From assembly GCF_040183065.1 (NCBI RefSeq), contig NC_091132.1, positions 88,054,606-88,118,605 of the forward strand: a DNA stretch of 64,000 bases, read 5' to 3'. The position numbers and the translations under genes are program-made. Origin of the DNA: Periplaneta americana (Eukaryota; Arthropoda; Insecta; Blattodea; Blattidae). Shown here piece after piece: positions 22,901 to 37,900 of the stretch; position 1 is the first letter of the stretch, and every line of letters starts with the position of its first letter. A model generated the notes under the pieces. It was given only the letters and a program-made list of their open reading frames with translations, made no database searches and was not told the origin of the DNA.

Positions 22901-25900
22901 ATTCAAACAAGCTTCATATCTTTTGAGCACATTTCCTGATATTTTTTTAAGTTCATTTTCACTAATGTTCCGCACTTCTTGTTGGATATTTTCCTTAAGT
23001 TCATTCAAGGTACGAGGGTTGTTTCTGTATGCTACTCTCTTTAATGTCCCCCACAAATAAAAATCACAAGGATTTAGATAGGGAGACCTGGGGGGGCCAC
23101 AAACCACGACTCACAATGCGATCACCGAAAACATTAGAGATTGCTTGCATTGAAACATGTGCAGTTTGTGCCGTTGCATTGTCCTGAACAAAGTATGCAT
23201 ATTCTTTTTTCTCATCTGTGAGCTCCGCGAAGAACGGCTGCAGAATCGTGGCACATGATGTTCAGAATTTATAGTGTCCTCAAAAAAGAAAGGGGTTATT
23301 AATCTCCTTTCTGCTATGGCATACCACACACCTATCTTTTCATCATGTAGTGACAATTCTAAGCTGTTATGGGGATTTTCAACGCTCCAACATCTATTGT
23401 TCTATTTACATAACCACTGAAGCAGAACCAACTACTGATTGAACTGATTGGACTGATTGAAGGTAATTACAAAAATTAATCCTAGCTGCGTTGTCAGGGG
23501 CCACAAGCTGGTGCACTACAAGGGTTTTGTATGGTTTTAACTTTAATAGTTTAGTGGCTAGTTGAACAGATGTTTTAGATGCCCCTACTTGTTGTGCTAA
23601 CTGGCACAAATATTTGTGAGGGCTTTGCTCTAATCGAAAATCTATTTCGTCCAATTTCTTCTCTGTTAATACACGTTTAGTCAAACGAGGCTTCTTATTT
23701 TGTACAGATCCTGTCTCTTTGAACTTCTTTACTCGTCAGTATATTGTTTTATCTGGCACAGGGGAATCCGGAAATTGATGATGGAATTTATGGCGACACC
23801 TTCTCCACGAAGACTTTCTTGCGAAAGTATTATAAATAAAAGTGCGTTGTTCTGTACTGTACCTCATGACACAACTTACACACTCAGCACAAAACTGAAA
23901 ACTACTTTCTGTAATATTTTGTTGCGCTGGACCTGGTAGTCCAAAATATTCTCTCGATTGTTGCACACGTCTGAGTAAATTGGCGGACTCATTATTTTTG
24001 CGTGCAAGAATGGTTAAAAAAATTATGAATTATTGCTAGATTTCTGTTAATCATTCAATTATACCTTGCGAAATAATTCATATGTACTTTGCGCGGGATC
24101 TAATCCGAGAATAACATGCCATAAACCCAGGAGCAGGTAGTGGCACTCCGGTAACTAGTTTTCTGCAGCTTTGGTGCATTTCATCTCATCCACCCGGTAG
24201 TATTCGTATTATAATATACGAAACTAGTGCACTGGTAGCATTGTATGGTTTCAAATAACATAATCTGGGTTTATGTATCACGCTGTGCTGTGGGGACATT
24301 TAATACTGGAGTTCCTTACAATTCCACGAAGAATCATATAGGCCTATGCAGGGTTCCTACAAAAGAACCTGGTTTCGAACACATGTAATTTACGTTCTAT
24401 GAATCTGAGGTGCATGAAAATAGCACCAATATAAAAAGAAACTCAAAAAGTATAGTTGTGACAACACTGTTTTCCTAATTGGTAACACTGCCTCATAATA
24501 GCGCATATAAATAAATTTGTTCATTGTTGAGGCGAAATGGCTGCTATAGAGGACAGAAAAGCTTTCTGTGTGCTCGATTTTCATGTGAACCAGTCGGTTA
24601 TTAATGTTGTTGTTGTTTTCTAATGCCAGGAGTTTGACAATGAAGTCATTTGACCTCTTGCACTCCAATATTTTTCAAAGATATTATCATGACCAGCCAA
24701 TGAAGCACAGATTTTGAGGTGTTCCGAATCCATTTCGTGGTTTGAGTTGCACAATGGGCAGTTTGGGGACTGATATATTCCAATTCTATGCAGGTGTTTA
24801 GCCAAACAATCATGGCCTGTTGCCAATCTAAATGCAGCTACAGACGATTTTCGTAGTAAATCGGGAATTAACTGTGGATTTTGATGCAGAGAGTTCCATT
24901 TTTTCCCTTGGGATTATGTTATCAAATTTTGTTTGTTGAAGTCTAAGTATGTAGATTTAATAAATCTCTTCACAGAGTAATACAAAGATTTAGTAACAGG
25001 TCTGTAAGTAGCAGTGCTGCCCTTCTTTGCTAAAGCATCCGCATTCTCGTTTCCCAGGATTCCACAATGGGATGGTATCCATTGCAATACAATTCTTTTA
25101 TTGAGTGATATTAATTGAGAGAGCATTTTAGTTATTTCTGCTGTTTGAGATGAAGGTGTGTGTTTAGAGACGATTGATAGAATAGCTGCTTTGGAGTCTG
25201 ACAATATAACTGCATTAATGTGCAATGGCATTACCGAACAAAGTTTTGTGCAGATCCACCCAATGGGCCTACAATCCGTAAATGGTACACTGATTTTAAG
25301 GCAAGATTCTTCGCTGACTACAGTTGCTGCAAGACCTAAAACCTGAGGACAAAGTGCTACGAAGAAATTTCTGCATAAGTATGCAGACTTTAACTAAAAA
25401 CGATGATGAATTTATTTGTTCCATGGTGTTTTCTGATGGAGCCACTCTTCATCTTTTCGGTAAGTGAACAGACATAACCTCAGAATGTGGGGGTCAGAAA
25501 ATCCGAGTACCTACGTGGAACTTGTCTATAGGCTTGATGTGTGCCATGTTACCAAGGGGGAACACATTGAACATCTTTAAGGTAAGGAACTGAACTTTTT
25601 GAGTTTCTCTTTCCATTGGTACTTTTGTCATGCACCTCAGATTCAAAGAACATAAATTATACATGTTTGAAACCGGAGAGGTCTTTTGTAGGAGCACTGT
25701 ATAGAGTGTATTCCGAATCTCACCGGTGAGCAATCCGATGGCATCACGGTGTTCCAAATTCCACCGATGACGTCATTGATGCTCCACCGGTGTCGCACCG
25801 GTGCCATCAACTTGCAGAGGTGGTGGCAGTCTCCATCAGCCGCCATCAGTGAATCTGATTGGTTCTTGTATAGGGTGGGAATTAGCAGACGAATAACATC

Positions 25901-28900
25901 GTGCACTGTTGTGTCATGGCGGTGTGTTCTGCTTTAGTTCTGCTGTATTGTTTGTAATGAGCACAACGTAAAAACAATATGTTAATGGCTTATGAGGGAA
26001 CATGTCAACGGACCTGTTATTACTACCGGTTCAAGAAATAAATTGTTTTTGCTATCTTTTCTTTGAACGAGATGGGAGTACGAAAATTTCGCAAAATTTT
26101 GCTAGCGTAGCACAGACAAGAACTTGTACAGTGGTCATGACAGTCATCGATCCTTCCAGCAGTTTTGTTCCTTATTTTGCTGCAACGTGATGTCATTGAT
26201 GCCACCGGACTGGTGAGATTCGGAATACGCTGATAGTGAAATTGGTTTCAAAACAAGACAATGACAGTTTAGCCACTGAATACAATGTAATGTTGAAAGA
26301 ATCAAATCATCCAAAAGATATTCATGAACTCAGAACTTAAGTTAAAATAAAGATCTTAACATCTTTAGACAATTTTTAATTACTCTAGGGAAATGATTGA
26401 ATAAGAGAAATAATTGTTTCATTAATTTCAGAAGTACCTATTATTAAACTAATCATAAAGCCTAACAAAAATAAATGTAATAATGTAAATTTTGTGGACA
26501 ATATTTTTCTACTTGTAAATAAACGACTGCAACTAAGATTTTAAATTCGTAACAATAAGCCATAAGTTCATACACTGGCGGACAAAAAATTTGAGACACT
26601 TGAATTTTACTTTGTATTTAATATGTCACCATTATGTTTTAAATGGTGACTAATTTAATTACCGTATATGATTATAAACGTAACATAGACTCAAAACGAA
26701 AATGATTATGGCTTCATACCACCAATAAATACAGTAAAACCTCGATAAGACGTGCCTGCTTATTACGCTATCCCATGTAATACACTTTTCTTGTTCGGTC
26801 CTGCACATTTCATATATAATGCTTTTATAAAATACCCCATTTGTTGCACTCAAGTCCCGCATAATACACTGCTTTTGTCGAATATTTTCGATGTAATTTT
26901 CAGCAATGTACTGTAACAGCAATGAAACATCTTGGTCATTGAACTCTCTGGTGCCATTAACCTGAAAGGTATTGGTATTTGACCCTTTACCTGCGCATTT
27001 ACTTCATACCTTAGTATACCCCACCCTCTTGTTACGCTCTCTTATTCGACTCCTTACCTGCGTGGTTAAAGCCTACATACAGTTACAATACCTCACCCTC
27101 TTGCTAACCCTCTCTCTCAAACAGCATTCCTCACTCGGCCGTAATAAAATTCTGGAAATTTTTGCTGGGCAGTTTGTTGTCCTTTAGTGTATTGAAGTGT
27201 CTGTGAATGTGATTACAATGAGTGTTAAACGAAAAGCGCTTTCTGTGTCGGAAAAATTGGAAATTTTACAAAAGTACGATGAGAACAGTACTCTTAATCA
27301 GAAACAACTCTCTGATTCATTAGGAATCCCATCATCGATATTAAGAATGATAATAAAAAATCGCGACTCCATCACTACAGCTGCGACATCAGGAGAATGT
27401 AATAGCAGGAAACTGAAGTGTGGTAAACATGAGGACTTGGAGAACACGCACATGGCAAAAACTATAAATGACTTTTTTTTTTAAGAATTAAGTACAATAC
27501 ATATTGTAAATGTCTTTGATGTACAGTACAGTAATTACATAACGGAGTAATACTATATTATATTTCATGAATCATGTATTTCAATAAAGAAAAATGCTAA
27601 TAGATACTGTATATAAGTAAAATTAGTATATCCACCTAATACGCGGTCCTGGTTAATACGCGGTTTACACCAGGTTCCTTGAACAGCGTCTTATCGGGGT
27701 TTTACTGTACCAACAATAACATCTCAATCTAGATTTGAACAAAATTTTGCTTATGCAGAATGTGACACCAATAGGCATTATTTTTGCTATAGGTGGTGTT
27801 ATGAAGTTATATTCATTTTCTTTTTTTTTTGTGTGTGTAGTAAGATTATAATCTTATTAATCACTCTTTAAAAAATATTAGTGACCTATTAAATACGTTT
27901 ACAAAGTAAAATTCAAGTGTCCCAAATTTTTTATCCGCCAGAGTAGGACTTATTTTCGTGTGACTTAGAGAGGGCCTTCTCTAGGTACTCTATGCATTGT
28001 TCTGTGATGACTGTCATCAAAAACATATCACCAAACACCGTCTTTGTCCACTGCAAATTCCAGTTGGACCCACCAGAATTTGAACCCGGGTTACCAGCAT
28101 AGAAAGCCGACATTCTAGCCATTTGGCTAATAGTGCGCCATAGGAAAAGTGAAAATGAGATAAGAAAGAAAAAGAGAAGAGAAAAAATGTTGAAATATTA
28201 CCTCTATGGGTGTATTTGCAGCAGAAGACGACGACTGAGTTAACATGATAGTAGTTCTCATGCATGATGCACCGTAGCGGGGTGGAGAATGCTTAACTGG
28301 TCTTGGAGCTGGAGGTATCTCATAGTTTTGTATTCCACAAGCGATGCCATTGTTGAACCTTCTTGTATCAAGAGATAAAGAGAAGTGCTGGAAGGAAAAA
28401 AACTAACATTACTAATAAATATATTCATCATTCTTGATTACACTTTTAACACTTATTTAGCACTATTGATAAATTAAGTTATTTAAAGAAACAACTTTTA
28501 AACTTCATTATGTTAATATTAAACTACGATGATATTTTACCACGTCGAAACTAGTCAATTAAGGTAAGGCTACCAGATGTCCCCATTTCCTGGGACAGTC
28601 CCTGAATTCATACTATTGTACCCAGTGAAAAATCTGTTTCCGGTTTTTAATAAACTTTCCAAATTGTTCAGTTTTCAAACATAATTTTTTTTTTATTACT
28701 GTTAAGTTGTTAACAGTTATTTAGATCACAGGTTATATGGTTAACATATCGTAATAAAGAGTTGTATTAATATATCATAATAAAGGGTTGGTGACAGTCA
28801 AAACTATTAATAGTTGATACATTTCTGCACTATATGGTGAGAAGAGCATGCTCGTAGTTTTTCTACACTTTTAAAACATTGGCTACACTGCATTGCTTCA

Positions 28901-31900
28901 TTGTTGTTTCCGATTTAAAGAAGGAGTTTAAAATTCGGAAACAGAAGTAGCAGTAGCAAGTTACATAAGTAGTCAATGGTAGCTATTAATCAAGCTAAAG
29001 AAGACAAGTTTTGTATAATATAGCCTAACGTAAAAATGTCAGATCAGAAAAGTACTGCCTGTCTGTCCTATGTAGAAGTTGTTGCAGGTGTTGAATTTGA
29101 GTTTATATACGCCTGTGTGGTTGTATTTGTTTGTTTGTGTTGTTTGTGTGTTGAGGTGTTTTTGTAGAGTATTATTTGTTCTGTATGCGATGTTATAATT
29201 TAATTTCTTGAATGAGGTTGCAATCTTGTGTGTGTTTTTGTTTTCGTATGTTAGTGTGTGTATTTTTTGTGTTCTTGTGTTTGTGTTGTATTCTTATGTT
29301 TTTTGTGATTATGTTTTGTTTTTCTTATTATGTTGTCTATTATGTTGAGGTTGTATCCGTTTTCTTGTGCTATGTATTTGATTGTGTTTAGCTCTTCTTT
29401 GTAGTCATGTTGGTTCATTGGTACCAGTATGTTGAGTAGTCTGTGTACCATTGTTCGGAATGTGTAATCAAGATGTATAATATGTTTTCACTTGTGTTTT
29501 TTATAAGTAGGATAGAGGAGCGTGATCTGTATACTGGGAGACAAAATCTGGATCCCCCTACGATCAAATCTCATACCTGAGGAAGAGAGGGAGGAACTGT
29601 CTAAACCTCTGATTCCTAAAGAAAAAGTTCTCTTACCCTATTACGTCCCTCCATATTAAACTTCAAATTATGAAGCATTTTGTGACAAGCCCACGATATG
29701 TATAACTAAGCTGGATGGCTTGCCATGTATTCAGAATGCGAGACTTGTCTGCAGTGGTCCGCCATGTTGCTGGATGTGTAAACATGTGAATTCGATTGTA
29801 TACTAGGTGGTAATATAAATAAAAGAGTCTGGGTAGGCCTACACATTGCGACCAATATGGGTGTAATAATAAGAGAAACAACAGTGGACTTCCAAAAAGT
29901 GAATTAGATCGTATTCCATACTTTAATGTAAATAGCCTATGAGACATTTTCCAGAATTGTTTTCCTGAAAAAAAAAAAAAAAAAATCCCACTCTTCAAAA
30001 GTGGATCAAGCCTGGAGCCAAAGAGGACCCGGAACCCCTAGTTTTACTGTATAGTTTAAATATCACTAAAATCCCCGAATATTATTAAATAGGTAATTTA
30101 TATTACATAGAACTAGTTCATTCAGCCTTAATATACATTATACTTGATCACACTTTTCTTTTCTTGTATGATTCATTTCATAACCCAAATAAACTGTTCT
30201 AATCTGCCCCCAGATTTTAGCCAATAGAAAAACCATAAATCTTCCATTCAAGTATTTCGCAGGGTATTTGTGTGGTTAGGGTTAAATAAAACTGCTAAAT
30301 AAATTTTCTAGGTTTATTTCACACATGACACTGTAAAATGTTAAGACAATTAATAGATGACGTATATTACGTCCAGGCTAGTTACTGTATAACACCACAT
30401 GGTATACGATTGTATCATGTGTTTACACATCCAGCAACATAGCAGACGACAACTTGCTTTTCGTAATTGCTCTCTTCAGGGTTAGATATAACTTGATGGA
30501 TAAGTCTAAGTCTTGAAAATAATGTACTTCGATAACTGCAGTCAAAATTTGCAAATAAAATTAAAGCGAAATCAGAAGTGTTTTTTTTACTCCCATATAC
30601 GCAACATTATGCTATATACAGTTTCTCCTCATGTGTACTGTAAGTGGACTTAAAAAATAAAAATTAAGAGTGTTAACTGAAAACTTTCTTGGAGACTCAA
30701 AATTATAGAGAACTTGGCGAAGAAATGTTCGAAAATGTCCACATTCTGGGGAGTATAATGAACGTTAAATTGCATCTTCAACATAGTCATATCAAATAGC
30801 GAAATGAGTGAAGCATAGGATGAATGATTCCATCAGGAGTCTAAAACCATGGAATCGAGGTACCAGAGCAGGTGAAATGAGATAATAATGACAGATTACT
30901 GGCATTACTGCTGATGTATAAAGAGAGGTTCTCCTTATGACAACTGCCATGGAACTTCAAACCGACACATGCATTCCAGTGCAGTTCAATTTGTAATACC
31001 TACTTGCTATGATACCTATAAACATGGAAGTTTGTTGATTTCTTAGATTTAATTACGAGGATTGAGTTAATTTTTCCATTTCATAAAACAAGTTAACATA
31101 AGGTACTGTATTTTCAAAACATTACAAAACTCACAATTCGTAATACTCGTATTTTCATAATTTTTTTGAAGTACCAGTACTAAAGAAACCCTGACATAAT
31201 GAAGAAAAGCCTAAATCAGAGCTGTACTCAGGGCACCTCAATTGCATACAAGAAGTCGCCCTCCGCCCCCATGAAGCAGAAATAAAAGTTCTAAACCTCG
31301 TAATACTTATTATAAGACTGGTTCAAGGTTTAAGAAATATATTTATACCTTTCTATCTTCAGGATCCGATTGGGTGGAATCTCCCAGACTGACACCACTG
31401 CTGGCACTCACTGTACTCATGCGACCAGATGATGATGAACCTATAATCAGAAAAAGGCAATTAATTAAATGAATGAAGAAATACGATTTTCAGCTCTCAG
31501 GTCTTCTGAAGAATAAAGCAATTTAATAACATTTTGCGCTTAATTCGGTAAATGTAACTTAACTTGTAAGATGTATAATATTATTGAATTTTTCTGTCAG
31601 ATACAATTATGATACCGGTATATGAAAATAGTTGTTTTAATGATAAACATTTATAAATATAACATGACTTGTCAAATTTCACTTTATTTTGACTAAAAAG
31701 AATTAACTAAATCTCGTAAAACAGTATGTAAGCAGTATGGAGAAATAGAACTAGTAAAATGCAGTGAAAGAAGAGTTAAAAAACATTTAGAGATCGAAAT
31801 TTTTTAATTTCGTCTGTGCAACAAAATAAAACCAATTTTTGCATTAAATAGTTACAATTCAAGTAAGACTGTATCGCTAAATGGAGTGTATAACAAATAA

Positions 31901-34900
31901 AATGCCTGTTTTTATAATTAGGAATATGATACAAAGTAAAGCATCAATTAAAAGAATATTAACTTTATCTCAATTAGTGTTTTGTTCAAAAAATGAGAGA
32001 AAGAGAAAAAATTTCAACTCACTGGAAATGCTTTGTAGACTTAAGCTACTCGCTGGACGTTGGCAGCCTGGTAAAGATTCAGTGCCATGTGCTTTGTCTC
32101 CTCCTTGGCAACCTGCTAATGTTTCATTCGCTGGTTCCTTTGTTTCTATGAAGAAAATTATTAAAACATTAAGTAACAAACTTATTAACTTCTTAGAGAA
32201 TGAGTATTACAGTAACGAAAACAGTTTTTTTTTTTTTTTTTTTTTTTACAATTCATTTTGAAGATTTTATCAGATAAGTCATAGTAAGTTCATTTAAATG
32301 GTTTTTATTATATTTCAGTCTATGACTTAACATACAATATTTAAGGAATAGTTCCTTTATATTATATACTTTTTGCTGTTTGTATTAAGTTTTCATCGCA
32401 CCTGTTTTATTGATTTTGATATTCGCTATGCTAGTGCACATTGATAATGAGGTTAACGTATTGGATAATGTAAGAATGTATCTGATGATGTCACAGGCAC
32501 GATGAAAACATTAACACAAGCAGAAAAAAATATGTAATATAAAGGAACTATTTCTTAAATATTGTATGTTAAGTCATAGACTGAAAATAATAAAACCATA
32601 TAAGTTAAATGAAAGTAATATTTTTGGTGAAAATTAGACAGTGTGACATTAAAGTGTAAAAGAATGGAATCATATAAAATACAGTAGGCCTAGAGCAAAA
32701 AAAAAATTAAATACTAAATTTCATCATTGCACAAAGGGAAGATTAACTGAAAAATAAATACCATCAAACATCTGATAGTATTAATTTTATATTCCTGAAT
32801 ATAAAAAATTAACAGTTGCAATTACAATATATGTGTATGGTGGTTTTTAAAAGCTAAACATTATGAAAATAAACAGCCAAGAAAGCATCAGCACGTAGAG
32901 CTGAAAACCCGGGTTCAAATCCTGGTGCCGGAGAGAATTTTTCTCTGTTCCACTACTCTTTCATCGTACGATGACACAGAATATCTGCATGGAAACATCA
33001 TATGTACTTCGGTACATTAAATATATATGATACACGTATATCACTTTGTGATTTAAGACGGCGCTTATTCCGTCAGATCCTGGCCAATCAGTCACTCATA
33101 ACGAGTGCACCTCCGCACATATGTAGACATTGTCCTACGTTTATAGATCTCTATGACGTAGTGCAGAGGTGGAACTTAAACTGAGACGATTCGATCCGAC
33201 ACCGGGATGGAAATCCGGTGTGGCTTAGTGGATAAAGCATCAGCACGTAGAGCTGAAAACCCGGGTTCAAACCCCGGTGCTGGAGAGAATTTTTCTCCAT
33301 TCCACTACTCTTTCATCGTAAGATGATGCAGAATATCTGCATGGAAACATCATATGTACTTCGGTACATTAAATATATAGCCAAGAAATGTCTACGCATA
33401 TTAAAAAGATTATGATGGATGAGGCGAAAATGTTTCAAAGAAAAAGACTTCATGCTCCATAAGAAGTAGAAAAATAAATGTTGTGAATTATGGTGATCTT
33501 CAGATGTAATTATGAGAGTCAAGCAGTGAACCAGTATATGAGAAATTCACAGAAATTTAGTTTTCCTCTATTAAAAAATTAGATATTTTATATTCACGTA
33601 AGGAAAGCAGAATGCAAGTACCTACAGTAAAAGCTGCATACTCCACAAACATACCTGACAAATGGCTGAATATTCCAAGTCATTATTCGTTATACAAAAC
33701 TGTATAATAAGTGGTTCGTGTAAATATTATAGTTGCCTTTATTAGTTCTCAAAATTTTGAAGATATGACGAAACTCCTGAAGAAGACTGAATTTACAGCT
33801 GTATTACATGCATCATGCTTGGGTTCATCATACCTGAAGATCACAGTGAACACAGTAAGTGAGGATGACAACGAATCTTGTTACACAAGGTGCATGAAAA
33901 ATATTAGATAAAAATTATGATAATATGCTCAACAATAGCTAAATGTAACAGTACGGTATGGTACCGGACACTACAGAAATCTATAGAAGTTCACTCAAGT
34001 CACAGGATCTCTTCTGTTAAAATTCAGTTAATAATGACTACCCCAACATGTGAAGTGTGTTAAGAAACTAGTGGGAGTGATGGAGAGGGAAAGGGAGAGA
34101 CTTGGATGTAAATTGGATCTCTCTCTCTCTGGTTATGGAGAAGGGATCCGAAGGCTTACACTGCAGCCTGAGGCTTTGTGCTTACCACTCCTGTTCTGTG
34201 TATGATACTTGTAGCTAAACGGCTGCACCCTTGTACAAGTAGAGCATGCCGTACCATGAACTTAACCCAGGCTATGGTATGGATGGTATAATATATGAAT
34301 TGATATGACGAAATGGCTCCAACACTGAAAATTACCCAGCAATTCTCCTTCATTTGGTTGCGGGAAGCTTTGAAAAAAAACCCTAACCAGAGAATTGGAT
34401 CTGAATTATACATTAATTTTTAAGAAAAAGAATTTAAGAATTAAATATGGTGAGAAAACACTTAATCATATTGGAGTAATATAAAAAAAACAGGTACAAA
34501 TTTCATCTTGTGATACATTGTATCCGTGAAATGTGATGAGTGAACGGTTTAAATTATGGAGACTTGCCTGCTTAAATTGTCATTTCACATTTGAATTCAC
34601 ATTCTGCAATTTATATTTTGGTTAAATGTAAGAAGCAGGTAAATAGTTAACACCTCACAAACCTGAAAGTTTCACTCCTCACTTGGAAAGAAGATTAGGT
34701 TAGGTTTATTTTTCTTTGTAGGTGAATGGACGTGAAATGTTCATGACGAGAATTTCATGCACTATAAAATCCCAAAATATGTATGCATGCATGCATGCAC
34801 TATACTATCAAACTATGAAACAAGCCCCATCAAGCGAAAAATACATTAAAATAATGCACTTTCATTTTTTTTCCAAATTTTTTTGGCACAGTTAACAACT

Positions 34901-37900
34901 GACAACATTCCTAAATTGGTTTCCTGCGTTTGTCAGTCAGTATGTTTTTGTAGGCAGAGAATGACTTCTCTACATCACAAGAAGTTATGGGTGCAAACTT
35001 GAATGAACCTTTTTCTGTTATTTAGTTTTTTTTTTCTTTTCCTTCTTCAATCCTGATTCCTTAAGCTAAAGTAAGGGACATAAAAATCGAGAAACTGCGA
35101 TGTCCACTCAAAATCATTAAAACATGGATTTAAACTGAATATAATGTATTTATATGCATGATTAAGCTAAAAATTGCTTAAATATGCATTATGCATGCTT
35201 TTATCCCCAAAAAGGCCAAAACATGCAAATATGCGCAGAAAAAGTACACATATTTGGAACCAGAAAGTAATGAAATGGATAAGTACTAAGTTTGAGCTAT
35301 GTCCTATGTTCCTATAAAAACATGCATGTGCATGGAATTCTCGTCTCTACTCATGACGTATTCTGCACAAAGTCAATACATCTCTACTTATATCTCTCCG
35401 TCACCCCATCCCAAACTTTTTACGAATGAAAGAGTTAAACTGTTTTACGGCACAGCCAGAGAAAGAACAGAGTGTTCGTCATGAAACAGGTAAATGCTGT
35501 CTGACTTTTTACTGTTATAGATAGAAAGCCACTGCCCAGGAAATAGCATGCACATTTCCCCTGAATCGAGCATGGGAAAGTTATGTGTTGTGTATATAGA
35601 CAGATAACAGAGGCTGAAGGGATGTCAAGGTTAGAGCATTAGTATACAGCTGACTTCCATTCAGTGCAGTTCAGTTTGTGGCAATGTGGTAAACATTAGA
35701 ACAGCGAATCTTCATTTATGATACATATAGTACAAAAAATCGTACAAAAAGTATCATGTTGTATTTCCAGCAGTATACAATTCTAGCCCTTATTATAAGG
35801 TAAGCCAATAAATTGCAACTGTAACATAATAATGTAAGTTGCGAGATTTTATTTTAAAGCTGATTCACTGAATCACTGTTAAGCAGGTTGTTACTTGACC
35901 ATGTCACTTTGAATTGGCTCTGTATTAAGCGAAACCTGTTTCCAGGTGTACACTCATTAGAAACTGGTAGCATAACACACAGTTATTAGAGTGAAAAATT
36001 AATTTATCATGTTTCTCTACAGTCTAAGAGCTAGCTAGCCTCTTTCAGAAAATGAAATAATGAGTTTAATTTCATCCTGAGAGAATGTGACACTCTAATG
36101 TCAAAACATCGAAAACATAAAAAAAAAAAATCACAAGATTAAGAATCATTGATGACCTAACCATGCAATAGATGAACATGTTTACGTGAAGATTAGCAAT
36201 CTATGTTTGAATGCGAAAAAAAGAGAAGGTAAGTAATTCTCAAACGTACTTCACTAGCTTTCATAATATAAGAAATCAATAATGATAAATTAATTTTGAA
36301 TATATAAGCTACATTACATATCGAAGTCCCGACAGTTTTCATTTTCTTTACCTTCCCATTTTATATGAGTTTAAATTTTGTAATTTTTTTCCCTCCAGAT
36401 TATGAACATATTAAGATATTAACCTTTGGGTTTTCCTTTAAAGAAGTTGCGTATTCGATCGAAAGGTGTGGGGCGCTTCATCTGGTCCTTCATCTTTTGC
36501 TGAAGCCGTTCATATTCTTCACGCATGTGATTTAGTTGTTCCTGCAAAATATATTACCATACTTTTATTTTAGTTGTATTCATGAATTACAAGTAGGCCT
36601 ACCATATCATCACTGAAATAAGCCTTATTATTAAAATAACAGTAGGCAATTACACAACAGTTGGTTTAAATATGTAACTATATAACAGCAGAAAATTGAA
36701 GATCACATTTTCTTAGGTGTAATTTTCTTCTTAAATTCAGAAGATCATCAAATTGAATATCACATATCTATTTTATTGTATTGCCTGTAAAAAACAAATA
36801 AACTTATAGCAATGTAACACAAATTTATGTAAGATGGGAAAATGAAACAAAGAAGAGACTGGTTGGAACGATTGAGCTCATATAATTAAGATTTTTTTTT
36901 TTTTTTTTTTTTTGCGTGTTCTTTAGTATTAAGTAGTGCTGTAATATATATTACCTTATATAATATATACTATTTTTCACTTTAAATGTAAATTTAAAGA
37001 TTACTAGTTTCGCATGCAAAGCTTATTTAGAATTAAGTTTATTTGTATTACAGTAGAGCATCGATTATCTGAAACAATTGGGGACAGGTGTTCGGATAAC
37101 TGATCATTTACGAAAACAATTGTACCCTGTCATAGGAGCAGTATGAAACAAAGAAACACTGATATTAAACACAAAACTGTACATATATATTTTTTATCAC
37201 ACGTCTTAGAAATAACACAAGGACTGACTAGTCTAGTTTGACAAGTTCAAAATGGCCATTAAAGTAGGCCTACAGTTTAGGAAAAGAAGTTAATTTTTTT
37301 TTTTTTGCTTCAGAGCTGAGACACGCTTTTTTTGCCTCTAAATCTCGCAAACAGCGCTAGTGGAACTTCTACATGGCATGCACACAAATTTGAATTTGCC
37401 GACTGGAACACTTTTGGTTACCCAATATTTCAGTTGATTGGTATTCGTGTAATCGATGCTCTACTGTATATTGTATGTTATATCATTTTTCTTGTGTACT
37501 GACGATTCCAGGAATACTTGTAATTCTATCGGTTAATAAAGATCTAATCTAACATGCAAGTAATTTTCAAGTTCATATTCAACATTTTCAGCTTGGAGCA
37601 AATACCAACCATTTTAATAGATTTGGAGAGAAATTTGCAACGAAAGTAGGAATAATATTGCATATAATAATTAATTTCTCCGAAACATAGGAGTTTGCGA
37701 ACATATTTCATTCCTATATCTTATGCAAGAAAATAAGATTTAAAAGAAATCATTTGGATAGATTCTGAGCTCATTGCCATTTTGCATTTTTGAGTTCAAA
37801 TAAATACCTATTAAATTTTTACTAAAATGATTAGGCTACATTTCGTGTGCACCATTAAGCGTTAAGAATAAACTGTTACGTCAAGTGCTTAGAAAACAAA

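Larger units (their letters stand above)
22683..24202 (-). mobile_element. Mariner-type element with TIRs
   Basis: Left end CTACTGGGTGGACGAGACGA and inverted right end CTACCGGGTGGATGAGATGA, with TA at both borders. The inside carries a broken transposase on the minus strand and, near the left end, a tandem duplication at about 22765-22860. Confidence 0.85.
26571..27945. mobile_element. Tc1-like MITE, host of a Tigger insertion
   Basis: Ends TACACTGGCGGACAAAAAAT and, inverted, TACTCTGGCGGATAAAAAAT, continuing with TTGAATTTTACTTTGTA on both sides; TA borders. Without the inner element it is about 400 bp. Confidence 0.85.
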
